A stretch of 64,000 bases of DNA from Bagarius yarrelli (taxonomy: Eukaryota > Chordata > Actinopteri > Siluriformes > Sisoridae). Location: positions 138,284-202,283 of the forward strand of contig VCAZ01000122.1 of the NCBI GenBank assembly GCA_005784505.1, read 5' to 3'. Under the pieces are notes generated by a model. That model was not told the origin of the DNA, made no database searches, and was given only the letters and a program-made list of their open reading frames with translations. This document shows, in pieces, positions 1 to 13,460 of the stretch (positions within the stretch are counted from its first letter, which is position 1; every line of letters starts with the position of its first letter). A program made the translations under genes and the position numbers.

Positions 1-36
<36 letters not shown>
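1..36. repeat. (GA)n microsatellite at the window edge
   Basis: Uninterrupted GA dinucleotide run that begins before the window. A second purine-rich block with many GA units lies at 530-650. Confidence 0.95.
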
Positions 37-39
<3 letters not shown>

Positions 40-66
40 CAGAAAATACTGAGAGGTAAGTATAAG

Positions 67-322
67 TATATTCAATTCATTGTCATTGTGTAAGGTACGT
101 GTACAGAGCCAATGAAATGCATTTTTCGCATATACCATCTTAGTAAGTTGGGGTCAGAGCGCAGGGTCAGCTATGATACAGCACCCCTGGAGCAGGAGGG
201 GTCTTGAGGGTCTTGCTCAGGGACCCAACAGTGGTTGACTTGCCGGAGGTGGGGCTTGAACCCAGGTGTTTCTGGTCTTCAGATTAACAACTCAGCACCA
301 TAACCATTTGAGCCACCCAGCC
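67..322 (-). mobile_element. tRNA-derived SINE, family A, copy 1
   Basis: Reverse complement of the element at 10486-10746. Read on the minus strand it starts with a tRNA-like head (A-box-like GGCTCAAATGGTTA, B-box-like CCTGGGTTCAAGCCCC). It continues through a body with 'gagcaagacc' and ends in 'ttggctctgtacacg...caatgacaatgaa'. The two copies differ by scattered substitutions, so neither is fresh. Family name not assigned. Confidence 0.8.
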
Positions 323-529
323 ACCCTGCCCCCCTGGGGGTTAGGGCATCAATCCCGGAAGTGGTGTTATACCGGGAGATGCATGGAGAGGAAAGGAGCA
401 AACCCCTATTCCATCTCCCTGTTCAGAAATCAGCTTAATACATATATGGGTCCCTAGTAGGGACCCATCATATATTAAACCAACATGAACAGTAGCTACA
501 CGAAGGAAAGATAGCTAAGAAGAGAGAAG

Positions 530-533
530 AAAA

Positions 534-591
<58 letters not shown>

Positions 592-650
592 GAAAAAGAG
601 GAAGAGAGAGAGAAAGTGGAGAAGAAAAGAGAGAGAAGGAGGCGAGAGAA
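530..650. repeat. GA-rich purine tract
   Basis: About 120 bp of GAGAGA with interspersed AAGA and GGAA on the plus strand. Open frames on the complement are only Ser/Leu low-complexity. Confidence 0.9.
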
Positions 651-1007
651 AAAGAGACCGATGCCTGCTTCACTGGTACTAAGAATTAAGAATAACATGT
701 TTTAACTTATATAATTGACACGTTATATATGAGTGCAGAAATTAAGATTTCATATATATATATATTATTTGCTATTTGAGGTCGTGTGAGGAAAACACAG
801 ATATGCCAGATTTCGGACGGAAATTAAATTTTAAAGTACGTCTGTGAAACGGAAATTTCTTGACTGTCCCCCTGTTAAACATGTCCCATTCGAATGGGAC
901 TTTAGTTTATTCTATTTATTCTGAGGCCACACCTCTTTTTACTTTATGTGGATTAAAGAACATGCATTTTTAACATTAAAACATGCGGTTAAAATATGTT
1001 ATGCTGA

Positions 1008-1009
<2 letters not shown>

Positions 1010-1056
<47 letters not shown>
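1010..1056. repeat. (GT)n microsatellite
   Basis: About 22 GT units. Simple dinucleotide tract in gene-free DNA. Confidence 0.95.
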
Positions 1057-1059
<3 letters not shown>

Positions 1060-1847
1060 CCACATCAACATGCATGAGACGATCTTGTTATCAGCACCAT
1101 CACTGCAGAACTCATTTCATCTGCCATTATTTCCACTCCATGGATCTTATGGCCTCGATGAAATTACTGAAGCCCAGCGGGAAACTATCACACACTTACT
1201 CACATACACACACACAGGACACAGCTGACCTCAGATAGGCCCCCTTATACATCTCAATTTCAATTTCAAATTCTTCATGATGTGTGAGAGGACACCATTC
1301 CCGTTTGCCCATAGAAACGACACAGGAACGTGGCTTGAGGTTTATATACATACTGTACTGCTAATATAGAAGGAAATGTCAGCCAATAGCAAACAAGTGG
1401 GTGGGAATTATGTAGCTAATAACTTGTGGGTGTTCTTTAAAAGTAACTAAAAATGGACGGAAAATCAATTTCTCATTCATTGATACATAAAAAAATGTTA
1501 TCGATGGCAAATTGCTGCGGCGTATAAGAGGCAAAAACTTCAGACATCATGTTTTATTTTTTATGGTGTCTGTTTTGACAGTCATTGTGGACACGAATCT
1601 GTGTATGTTGCTTTTTATTTGTTGTGCTGTAAATAATTAATTAATAAATAACAGTAGATTTCGCAAAATTGTCTTTTGAACATGAGAAATTAAATAAAGC
1701 AGAATCGATTTTTTCATGAAGCGTTTGGATTAGTTGAAGAGACGCATACAAATAATTCTAAAATGCGAATTCAAGCGTGTAGCTTTAAGAGTGCACATCA
1801 TTCCAGACGTAATTAAGATTTTCTATGTCAGTCAAACCTCTCTGGCT

Positions 1848-3115
1848 TATCAGCATGCATTACTATAGATCAGTGGCATCGTAGATATCAGCATGTATTA
1901 CTATAGATCAGTGGCATTATAGATATCAGTATGTATTACTATAGATCACTGACATCATAGATATAAGTATGTATTACTATAGATCAGTGACATCATAGAT
2001 ATCAGTATGTATTACTATAGATCAGTGGCATTATAGATATCAGTATGTATAACTATAGCTCAGTGGCATCGTAGATATCAGCATGTATTACTATAGATCA
2101 GTGACATCGTAGATATCAGCATGTATTACTATAGATCAGTGCCATTATAGATATCAGGTATGTATAACTATAGATAAGTGATCAGTGGCATCATAGATAT
2201 AAGTATGTATTACTATAGATTAGTGACATCATAGATATCAGTATGTATTACTATAGATCAGTGGCATCATAGATATCAGCATGTTTTTATATAGATCAGT
2301 GGATCGTATAGATATCATCATGTATACTATAGATCACTGACATCGTAGATCAGCAGGTATACTATAGATCATGATCATTATGAATTAAAGCATGTATAAA
2401 CTATAGCATGTATCACATAGTGGGCATTATAGTAGATATCAGCATATTACATTGTATTACTATAGATCATGGCATCGTATAGATATCAGCATGTATACAT
2501 ATAGATCACTGACATCGTAGATATCAGCATGCATTACTATAGATCAGTGACATCATAGATATCAGTATGTATTACTATAGATCAGTGGCATCATAGATAT
2601 CAGTATGTATTACTATAGATCAGTGACATCATAGATATCAGCATGTATGTATTGACATGATAGATCAGCATGTAATAGTAAATATCAGGCATGTATACTA
2701 TAGATCAGTGGCATTATAGATATCAGTATGTATTACTATAGCTCAGTGGCATTATAGATATCAGTATGGCATATTACTATAGATCAGTGGCACATGTAAT
2801 ATATCAGCATGTATTACTATAGATCAGTGGCATTATAGATATCAGTATGTATACTATAGATCAGTGGCATCATAGATGTCAGCAGGTATTACTATAGATC
2901 AGTGGCATCATAGATATCAGTATGTATTACTATAGATTAGTGACATCATAGATATCAGTATGTATTACTATAGATCAGTGACATCATAGATATCAGTATG
3001 TATTACTATAGATCAGTGACATCATAGATATAAGTATGTATTACTATAGATTAGTGACATCATAGATATCAGTATGTATTACTATAGATCAGTGGCATCA
3101 TAGATATTAGCACCT
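1848..3115. repeat. 38-bp tandem satellite/minisatellite, roughly 33 units
   Basis: Tandem array with a repeating unit of 38 bp that contains TATTACTATAGATCAGTG followed by 'gcatcatagatatcag'. Most units carry GATATC and CTATAGATC. Units differ mainly at a few positions: ggca/gaca, tcat/tcgt/ttat, cagc/cagt. From about 2280 to 2700 units carry many small deletions and insertions, unlike the clean flanks. No spacers of unique sequence separate the units, so this is a satellite and not a CRISPR array. Confidence 0.93.
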
Positions 3116-3880
3116 TATTTCTCTAGCAGTGTGTGTGTTTTGTATGTGTGTGTGAGAAATGTGCTGAGTAATTACTCTTTGCTAATGGAGCCTAATGGAA
3201 GGCTGATACGCAGCGTTTTGGTGCTGATGGACGACCGTGCGTTTCTCTTACGCTGACAAAATGTTCAGGAGATTAGCAAGACCCTGCATTGCAGCAGTCC
3301 TCACACACACACACACACACACCTCATCAGTGACCTCCAACGAAGTGCTTTTTTATCATCTATTAAATAAAAGTCAGCGAGAGGGAAAACACTAAAGACG
3401 TTCCAGGAATCCCGTCCAAAAAACATGAATCCTCGACCGATATATTTTCCTCATTTCAGATTCAATATAGACAAGTATGATGACGATTAGTCAAAAAGAC
3501 ATTCTTTAATGCTGACACAAATTCAATTTTAGGCAAGAGATACAAAGTATGAAACTAAAAGATAGGCAGTAAACGTAGGATTTAAGGAGCTGTCTTCTTC
3601 TGCACCAAGACATCAAGCAGCCTTGTAAACCAATCGTTAATTTTCCTCATCTGAAAGGGGTTCGAGCCCAGACCAAAAAATCAATACTGCAATATTTTCT
3701 ACAGGTCTTTTAGATACACTGTCACAGAGAGTATCCGACATCTTCATCCTGATTTTCAGTAGTAAGAAAATGTGTATTTGCTACTTACACTCTGGGTTGA
3801 ATAGTGATTAGGGTGTGTGACACGACCATAGGGAAAAGATAATAGTGTTATTTGGATAAAGTAGCGAACAGAGTGGATGA
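3116..3880. other. Gene-free spacer
   Basis: Contains short GT (about 3128-3154) and CA (3301-3322) tracts. No frame with coding character and no recognisable exon. Confidence 0.6.
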
Positions 3881-4215
3881 TTTGGGACACACCCACATTG
3901 GACTAATGATGGTTTAAGTGGCTTGAATAGTGAATAGTAAGTGTGGTTTGGGACAAGCCCAAAGAGAACTATTAATGGTGTTTCTGTAGCTTGAGAAGTA
4001 AATCGGGTAGATGGTTTGGGACACGCCCACAGTGAAACTAATGATTGTTTCTAGGTGGCCCACACGCCCACAGAGAACTAATAAAGGTGTTTCTGTAACT
4101 TGAGTAGTAAACAGAGTGGATGATTTGAGACACACCTACAGAGGACTAATAATGGTGTTTATGTGTCTTGAGAAGTTAATAGTTAGTGATTTGGGACACA
4201 CCCACGTGGACTAAC
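3880..4215. repeat. Degenerate minisatellite, unit about 67 bp
   Basis: The phrase 'tttgggaca(c/a)(g/a)ccca' recurs near 3890, 3949, 4016, 4124 and 4192. Each is followed by 'aactaatgatggtgttt' and 'gcttgagtagtgaatag' variants. One unit (4045-4080) is partly deleted. The short open frames across it arise from the repeat period. Confidence 0.75.
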
Positions 4216-4376
4216 GATGGCTGAAGTGGCTTAAGTAGTGAATTAGGATTAAAGCCATAAAATGAAAAATGAAGAGTAATTTAAGAAAAAGAGATGAAGA
4301 CAGCAGTAAGCAGGTGAACAGAATAAGACTATGAGGGTGTGTGAGAACTCCTGACCCTAACCCTAGAAAAAATACA

Positions 4377-4379
4377 GAC

Positions 4380-4444
<65 letters not shown>
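4377..4444. repeat. (GATA)n tetranucleotide microsatellite
   Basis: About 16 near-perfect GATA units. GATA tracts are common in fish genomes and highly polymorphic. Confidence 0.95.
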
Positions 4445-4772
4445 CATGCAGTCTCTCATAAACTGAATTGAGATATGGCATTTGGTTCGTGTTCTTTATC
4501 TCTCTGTACGTCACCAATATAATAATTGCAGACACTTTTATTACATTTTCATACTCTTCATAGTTTTTCCAGAGTCCATAATGTAATGAGTCTTGATCTG
4601 ATGATCTGACATAATACTGCACTGCAAACGCACAAAGTGAGGCTGCCAGTATCTCTGTCGCAATGAGGAGATGTGGTGAGAACACGAGTTTATGCTTGAT
4701 CAGCATTAGCACTTCTTTTCCACAGGGGCAGTATGCACTAATTCGCCAGCTAGTGCACTGCGGCAGTTTGCG

Positions 4773-4781
4773 TATATATAT

Positions 4782-4835
<54 letters not shown>
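4773..4835. repeat. (AT)n microsatellite
   Basis: About 30 AT units with one interruption (ATAAT near 4791). Self-complementary tract. Confidence 0.95.
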
Positions 4836-4836
<1 letters not shown>

Positions 4837-6293
4837 GCTAAAATATTTTCTTCAAATTGCAAGACAGAAGACAACTAACTACCTTTTGTCAAATGTAATG
4901 CCATTACATTTGATTTCATACATTTGGAACAATATAATAGCCCCCATCTCCTGGGGGTGAGGGTCTTCTCCCTCTCTCTCTGTAACAAAAATATATTTAC
5001 ACAATAATCTTTTTAGAAAGAATTTGTCTAGTAATTTGGTTTGGGGTACCCCATTTCATCTTGTTTTGGCTCTGTACATAGCCTCACTTTTTAGCTTTAT
5101 AGCATTGAAAGCTTTACTTGTAGCAGGTTGTGCCCAGCAAAATCTAAGCTGTATAGAAATATCCACCTGGAGACATTCCATAAATTCTGGCCAAAAAATC
5201 AATAAGGGGCTGTTACAGAAATTAAAGCTGTGATGTCTTAATTCATTTTTTACAGAAAATTTTGTAAAGAATCACATGTGGAAAGAAATTATTCCATTGT
5301 AAAAAAACAAATGTCAGGAATCAAATGTCTAAAATATATATTTTTTTAAATTAAAAAACAGAAAAATAAATGTAAAATAAATATATTGTTGCTAAGGAAT
5401 CCCATGTAAAAAAAAAAACAAAAAACAAATCATGTTAACAATCAAAAAGAGAATAAATGTATCACATGCAAGGAATCAAGTAGTAATAAAACAAATAAAT
5501 CATGTAGAGAAACAGATGAGAATAAATGAATCATGATTAAGTAATTCAAAGTAAAAATAAAAGTATAAGTAAGATATAAAAATTAAAAAAATTTTGAAAA
5601 ATATACAAAACCCATATAAAGCCATGCATGTGTGATATATATAACATTCGCATTATGATATTATTCACATAGTACGGTGCAAAAAAGCCTCTAATGCAAC
5701 GTGGCAGACATTTTGGTTTATAAATGTATTTTATGATTAATATTCTAATAGATTACGAGGCAGGAAGTAGAGAAAGCAGGAAATAGAAACACGTTGTTGT
5801 TGGATTATGTTGTAATTACCTGGAATGTGAGTTCGGCTAAAAGACATGTTTTAAACATCAGACGAATTCAATCAGTTGCTGTTTGCATACATTTACCACC
5901 ACCTCTTGACCCTCACACAGAAACCTCATCTTCTGGATCTTTTTCAATCCCAGTGGATTTATTTTTAAAAATCCTGATAATCCAGCTGCTCAGAGTCTGG
6001 TCAGGTTCCTCAGGACAGGTTGTTTTAGGGTTTTTTCACTAAAGACCGATTCGGAGAACGGAGTCGAGAGTGTAATGAGAGATTGTTAGGAAAAGAAAGA
6101 AAAAGACAGATAGAGTTATAAAATAGTGATAAAGATAAAGGAAGACAGAAACAGGGGGAAAGAAGGAAGAAAGACGGAAGAAATAGGAAGAAAAAAAAGA
6201 GTGACAGACAAAAAAAAAAGATGCAGCACCAGAGAAAATGTGTGTAAACTTCTAACTATGCAGGTCACACTCTCTCTCTCACACACACACACA

Positions 6294-6329
<36 letters not shown>

Positions 6330-9125
6330 TATATACCAGCATATGTTGATTGCCAGATGAAACACACCTCCAGGTAAAAGTGCACAATCTGGGTTAATTT
6401 CACACCTCATTACACACACACACATACACACTTCCTCCGGGTGACAAATAGATTAAAGATGATGTTAAAATTTAAAAAGGGGCCATTCAGCTGAAATTGA
6501 CTCTCTTTCTCTCTGGAGCTACAAGGCTAATGTGGCTAACAGATAATGGAAGCTTACTGTACAGCTACCAGTTTCACAATGATATTACATGACCTTTGCT
6601 AGGTAAGATAGCTAAAAAAAAATGAATAGATTAGTGTTTGGCCACCAGACGCTCCAGCTTTGCTAATTAACATACAAAAATTTGATTTCTGTTTTTCGCT
6701 TTGGTGGGCAGATCACGGATTGGTCAGGTATTTTTTTAGGAAACGTCTGGTTTCCATCCTAATTTGCTTCCTGCTTATTTTCTCACTAGTTAGGGTACAC
6801 CCTACACATATAATAGAGCTATATATTCTCTTTTGCCTAAGCAGACATACATGTTTTTGTTACCTTTGGCCTCTCATGGGTTAATTAATCAATTGTGGCT
6901 TATTGAGGCATGGGTGTGTGTTCGCGACTCACCCTTTACAACATTTCCCTCATTCTCTTAGGGATGACCGTGTCACATGTCTCACACCTCCAGCCCTGTC
7001 TGGCAATCTTCTATGTACAACAGTTTGGTCTTGCTTTTTCACACACACTCACCCACTCTTCGGGGGGCATGAGAAAGGAAACACAGCGTTCTTTCTGCAG
7101 GTTATGTTGAACTCTCTGTTATAATGAACTCCAGGGGAACTCCGGGGGTTATCTGATTGGAGAGAACAGCTTCATGCACCTTATCTGGTAAGAGACCTGA
7201 GATCTGATCGGAATCTTTTTGTTCTGTCACTGAAAAAGACAAACAAAAAAAGCGTCATTGGGTTTGTGTTTTATGTAGGAATGTATAGATAATCAGTACT
7301 TATAATGATATAGGTGGTGGAAAAAAGCAGTAAGCATGCAGTTATTTTAGTTATTTTTTAGAAATAGCTTCCATCCATGAGCTGGACAATTCAGCATTAC
7401 TTACACCCCAGTATTCCCTACAATTTAGCATTGTTTACTTTTTTAGCATTCGCAAATTGCACATTAGCTTTACTTAGACTACGGTATTACTACATTTTAG
7501 CATTAAATAAACTCCAGTATCCCTTAGCATTACTTAGCATTCATTAGATTCCAGTCATTTCTAAACTGTAGCATTTACAAGACACCATCATTATATATAT
7601 ATAAAATTCAGCATTTTCTAGACTGTAATATTTCCAAGACAATAGTATTCCCTAGACTGCATAATTCCCTGCAGTAAAGCATATCATAGACATTAGTATT
7701 CACTAGACTCCATTATTTCCCTGATTTCTGCATTTTCTAGACTGTAGTTTTTCCAAGACAATAGTCTACCTTAGCCTCCAGAATTCCCTGTAATTCCCTG
7801 TAATATAGCTTAACCTAGACTCCAGTATTTCCAACAATTTAGCATTTTCTAGACTCCAGTATTCCCACCGCTTTAGCAATATCTACACTTCAGCATTTCC
7901 TAGACTCTAGTATTCAAAACTCTTTAGCATTTCCAGATATTCAGTCTGAGGTCTTTTTTGTGAAGGTGTTAATGGATTTTAATCGGCTCTATCAAAATTA
8001 CTGTATTAAAGTATCTTAAATCTATACTTAGTATCTTATGATCTATACTTAAGTACTTTCAGTACCCTACCCTGTAGAATTCTGTAAACTGAATGTCTGT
8101 AAACTAATCTTTTTATCTTAGTAATCAGTTTACTTCACTATCCAGTACTATTCTGTTTTTAGCACTATTTAGTATTAAATACTCTTCACCATGAAGTACA
8201 TTTTGTTATTCAGTATACTTTATAAGTCAGTACACCTTAATATTCAGTTCACTTTCTATTCAGTCTCTTACCTCAACCACTGAACTGTTTAGTATGTCAA
8301 TATTAAGTACACTTCAATATTTAATATACTCCACTATAACGTACATTTCAGTATTTAGTACACTTTATTCTTCTGTACACTTCATTATTAGTGAACCACG
8401 CTATCATACTACTTAGTATTGTGTAAACATAAGCATTCCAAACTTTTCGGTGTTTTTCATATACAGGTGTTTATTCATTAGACATGTAAGGTATAATAAA
8501 ATGGCTCTATACAACTAAAACGCTAATTATAATGCAGTTAAGTTACGTTATAGCATCTGTAAACATTCGTTATCTCGCCAGCGGCTATTTATTCTGTCTT
8601 AAAGTTAAAAAAGATTGTTATAACCACAGCATGTCATGTGACCGAGCCGTGAAGAAGCTGTTACTATAAAAACAGTTCTGCATCAGGACTGCATGCGGCA
8701 GCTCGCATGCTGAACTCTATATTAATGTTTCACAAATGATTTATGACAAACGAGCGTTTTTTTTTCTCAAAACATCTAATTGTCTCGTTTAAACATGATT
8801 ATTTTCTTAAAAAGTGATTTATTACAATTTTACGACGTTCCCATTTCAAGACTGCCGCTGATGAGATGCTTTCCGCCCTTCAGCACGTCCAGAACTCATT
8901 TATTATCTTTGCTCATGTTCACAAGGCGAACACAAGCTTCATTTTAAACATATAAATTATTTCAGCAGGACACAGAGATTTCAGACTCATCGTGATCGAA
9001 GGACTGGAAGGTCAATGCAGTGACAGACAGCTAAGATTGCAGCACTGATTTACTTTTTACACTGTAAAGCATCCTAAATCATGGTGACTTATATTTTCTT
9101 CACGTAAAATAAATCAATTCTCACA
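4836..9125. other. Gene-free AT-rich interval with degenerate repeats
   Basis: No exon recognised. It holds a CA/CATA/AT compound microsatellite (6281-6335), a degenerate repeat built on 'agactccagtattccc' and 'tttagcatt' (7380-7940), and a second degenerate repeat of 'tattcagtacactt' type (8090-8410). Open frames here (for example 5024-5233 and 6660-7124) lack splice context and recognisable protein sequence. Confidence 0.6.
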
Positions 9126-10045
9126 GTGCCTTAAGAAAAGAGTTTATACCCCTTGAACTTTTTTACATTTTGTCACATTACATTGTATTTTATTAAGATT
9201 TTATGTAAACGTCCAAAACAAAGTAGCACATAATTGTAAAGTGGAACGAAAATAATACATGGTTCAAAATGTTAAGCAAATTAAAATCCAAAAAGTTTGG
9301 TGTGCATTTGTATTCTGCCCCCCTGCGTCAATACTTGAGCGTAGAGTCACCTTTCTCTTTTGGGGTATGTCTCTAGCAGCTTTGCACATTTAGAGACTAA
9401 AAATTTTGCCCCTTATTTATTGCAAAATAGCTCAAGCTCAGCCAGAATGGACGGGAAGCGTCTGTGAGCTGGGATCTTGCCACAGATGTTCAATGGGATT
9501 AGGGTCTGGACTTGATCCAAACCATTCCATTGTAGCTCTGGCTGTATGTTTAGGGTCATTGTCTTGCTGGAGGGTAAATCTCCTTCCAAGTCTTCTGCTG
9601 CCTCTGACACGCTTTCTTCCAGTATTGCCCTGTATTTAGCTCCATCCATCTTCCCATCAACTCTAAACAGCTTCCCTGTCCCTGCTGAAGAAAAGCATCC
9701 CCACAGCCTGATGCTGCCACCACCATGTCTCACAGTGGGAATGGTAAGTTCAGGGTGATGAGCAGTGTTACTTTTTCGCCACACATAGCGTTTTGCGTTC
9801 AGGCCAAAAAGTTAAACTTTGGTGTCATCTGACCAGAGCACCTTCTTCCACATGTTTGCTGTGCCCCCTACATGGCTTATGGCAAACTGCAAACGGGACT
9901 TCTTATGTTTTTATTTTAACAATGGCTTCCTTTTTGCCACTCTTTAATAAAGGCTGGATTTGTGAAGTACATGACTGGCTGCTTCTATAACCAGTGCGCT
10001 CCTTGCTCAGTCTGTCAGTTTAGGTGGACTTAAGGGTTTTTTTCT
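9126..10045 (-). mobile_element. Degenerate Tc1/mariner-type DNA transposon
   Basis: Terminal segment at 9126-9290 (a run with 'ccccttgaactttttacatttt') followed by inverted transposase sequence on the minus strand. A 123-codon stretch at 9413-9784 keeps Tc1 transposase signatures: WRKSNTAHHPE, GGGSIRLWGCFSSAGTGKL and MDGAKYRAILEE. The frame is then disrupted, and the catalytic aspartate region and far terminus are missing or scrambled near 10045. A dead copy of an abundant fish Tc1 family. Confidence 0.88.
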
Positions 10046-10485
10046 ATTTTTGCTTTGCTGCAGTGAAGTTTTGAGAAAAGCAAAAAAAACAACAAATGTT
10101 TTAGTTTATATTAACGGGGCTCCTGTCAGATCCTCAACACTCCATTCTCAGCTAGCGACAGGAGACGCTAGCCTATTTCCTATGTGTGAGATGGAATTGA
10201 CATGACGAAAAGTGTCAGCAGTGAGGACACAATACACAATTTTACACAATACAAATAAAGCAATCAAAAACTAAGAAATAAAAATGAACTACACCATCAT
10301 TAAATGACTGTGGAAAAATTAAATAAGAACAATAAACTTTTATAAAAAATGTAATAAATTCTAAACCATGTAAATTTAAAACAAACCCTTTGCTTCTAAC
10401 TTTGGTTTAGTCTCCAATTATCAATTAATGTATTAATAATCTTATCATTATTATATCAAGTGACTACTAGTGCTGTTGACTCGTC

Positions 10486-10746
10486 GGCAGTGGTGGCTCA
10501 AATGGTTAAGGTGCCGAGTTGTTAATCTGAAGACCAGAAACACCTGGGTTCATGCCCCACCTCCGGCAAGTCAACCACTGTTAGGTCCTTGAGCAAGACC
10601 CTTAACCCCTCCTGCTACAGGGGCGCTGTATCATAGCTGACCCTGCGCCCTGACCCCAATTTACTAAGATGGGATATGCGAAAAATGCATTTCATTGGCT
10701 CTGTACACGTACCTTGCACAATGACAATGAAGTTGAATATATATAT
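10486..10746 (+). mobile_element. tRNA-derived SINE, family A, copy 2
   Basis: Starts GGTGGCTCAAATGGTTAAGG (A-box-like), has a B-box-like 'cctgggttcatgcccc', then 'ccttgagcaagacccttaac'. It ends with 'catttcattggctctgtac' and 'caatgacaatgaagttg'. Forward-orientation counterpart of the copy at 67-322. Confidence 0.85.
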
Positions 10747-11596
10747 TCACTCACAGCGCAATGCTGTAATGGTCTGTTAATGCGCAATTCTTAAAACAAC
10801 CATATATCGGCAAATCCGATATTGCAAAACCACGATTTGCTAATTTAAAAAAGGCTTTTAAAAAACTAATTCTCATATATCTTTTAATATAACCACCAAC
10901 CTAATAAGTCCAATCTATGCTAAAATTTAGCATACACTGTATTAGCAATGCTAACTTTAATGCTTTTGCTGCACAGAAAATGCTTAAAAAATGCTAATCA
11001 TCTCAACTAATTTGTCCTTATTGTATAAGCCATGCTAGTTCTACCTGATCACGCTAGATAATGCTAATGATCAAAGCTAATTCGACACGTAACTAACAGT
11101 ACTAACACTGTAGTATTAACCTTGCAAATTTCTCCTCATCACAGTGTAAACCCTGCTTAGGAAGCAACAACATACATCATTATTTTTCACAGTATAAACT
11201 ACGCTAATTCATCTTTCTACAGACTCAAACATGCTAATCGCTTTTTTTTTTTACTTTCTAAAAACATGTTCGCTTCTGTTTGTATAGTATAAAAAGTCTA
11301 TCTTTTAAATTTTGTTTTTGTTTCCAGCTTTTAATGATGTCGAGTTTATTGACCTACGAAGCGACTTTATTACCAACCTACAGTATGTGTCTTTTAGATT
11401 TGGATTCTGCTCAGCTGCTGCCAAAAAAAAATAACGTTCTTGTTTTTCTGGTCGTTGCTTGTTTGTCTATTTATTAAGGTGTGTGTGGCTCAGCATCTGT
11501 AACGCCAGAGCCCGATGCAAAATCGATTTCTGCAGGAAAAGATGAGTGGACAGAGTGAAAGAAGGGAGGAGAGTGGGAAGAATGCTTATGAGGAAC

Positions 11597-11634
<38 letters not shown>

Positions 11635-13440
11635 AAGTGTCTTCTTTAAAATTACCTAGTAAATCAAAGGTAAAACAATAAACTTTTCTTGCTGGTTTAA
11701 CAAAACGCTCGAGACGTTTAGCTTCAGTAGAATCCTGAGTGACTTACAAACATCCTTCGAATTTAAAGCCAGTTCTCAGCTCAAATGCTTTTGTCCCCAG
11801 TCTGATGGCCGTTTGTGACATTTAGACGCGTCTTCATCCGCTAATCACCCACCCGCTATTTCGCCGTCCCTCTTTAGCTCTTTAAGAAGAGGGAATGAAA
11901 TCAGGCCTGAGTGCATTAGCTTAATAGCGGACGTCTCGTGTTTCAGCTCCTGAAGTCGTATTATACGCTTTACAGCCATAATCACAGTGCTGGCCGTCAG
12001 TTGTAATCTGTCTGACATTTTCTTTTGACAAAAACAGCCCTGCTAAATGGATTAACGTTATAGCCCAAATTAAAATGTGCAATTTGCCTAATTAATGTTT
12101 GCTCCAAAACGTTTCCTTATGTATATGTCAATTGTAAGCGAAACTTCATTAGCTAAAACAGCGGCCATCTTGTAATTTTTTTTCCCCCTTAGTTTAATTA
12201 GTTTTGGCTCCCTGGCTGAACTCCTTATTCATTACACTTGCTAGGGGTGTGGCGTAATTTTACCCAACATGGCTAACATATTCTTCGGGTATCATCTATA
12301 CAGTTTAACAGTAAGCGTCAACTACAGCCACCACATATATCTCAAATATAAAAAAAGCTAGCAGTCATATTCCAAAATGGCAGCAAATGGCAATAAAAAC
12401 CCATCACGCTGCTGTGATGTTGTATATCACGTGACAATATACGACATACCAAAAAATTTTAACACACAGAGAAATAGATACTAACTCAAATTTTGTACAT
12501 ACTTTTGTAATAGTATGCGAATTCGGACGCAGCTTGCGTCCTTATTAGAACAACAGAAATTTGGATTGATAAGCCCCGCCTACAGGAAGACTTCAGATAA
12601 AACAAGCACTTACGTTTGATAGAATAAACATTTTTATTTCCCCAACATATCGTCTTAAACTTATATCATATTAGCACATATCAGATATTCATTTGTATTT
12701 CAGTGGTTTTGCATAGACAGACGGGTTCAAAGGTCAAGATCATGAGAGACTTTTTTTTTTTTTTTTTTTTTTTTTCAAGCAGCTTTTTTTTAGTTTCTTT
12801 CCATCAAACGTGTAAATCAATCACCTGGTTCACTGCATGCACTCATTCCATCCAGGCATCCATATCAGAAGATTGAATGGTTTTGTTTTCACACCCTACG
12901 AAAGATGAGAATGTCAGAAATCGTTCTGTTCGGATCAGACAGATTGGACGTCCCGCTGACAGACAGGAAGACGGACGCACAGCAACAACTCTCTCGCCCT
13001 GAGAACTAAAGCGGAAAATAGAAACGATCCCTCACTATTACGCGTGTGTGTGCGCGCGCGCGTGTGTGTGTGTGTGTGTGTGTTGTACGTCTTATAAAGG
13101 TGTGAGTCAATGATCTAGTGTTTTTGTATAACTATGTTTAAAGGTCACAAGTCACGTCTGGTTAGATTATCTTGGACACCCTTAAGTTTCATTGCAAAGC
13201 TGCAACAGAAAAAACTAAACGTGAAGTACGTAAGACTTCATGTAGACTCGAGCGTACAAGTGAGCTAATCATTGGCACAGAACAGGTGAACCCGTGAGGG
13301 TTGTTAACTTGTTATAAACAAGGGCAGAAATAGGAATGAGACTAAAACAAATGTGCATGTCAATGTACACGACATCAACGATAAAAAGTGAGTGGTGCTC
13401 ACTGCCCTGGAAAGCGTGACAAAGTGGTGGAGTCACATGT
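10747..13440. other. Gene-free spacer upstream of the kcns3 3' end
   Basis: Contains degenerate 'atgctaa' repeats (10890-11240), a CA tract (11603-11629), poly-T of 25 (12751-12775) and a mixed GT/GC tract (13044-13083). No coding exon recognised. Confidence 0.6.
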
Positions 13441-13460
13441 TTCTGGAAGAGTCAACTGCA

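Noticed and set aside
1848..3115. Regular repeats reminiscent of a CRISPR array
   Set aside because: Units are directly tandem with no unique spacers, and the genome is vertebrate.
4329..4874. 181-codon minus-strand frame with Tyr/Ile and Leu/Ser/Tyr runs
   Set aside because: Its length comes from GATA and AT microsatellites at either end; the middle has no recognisable domain.
9406..9990. Plus-strand frames over the Tc1 fossil
   Set aside because: Antisense to transposase remnants on the minus strand.
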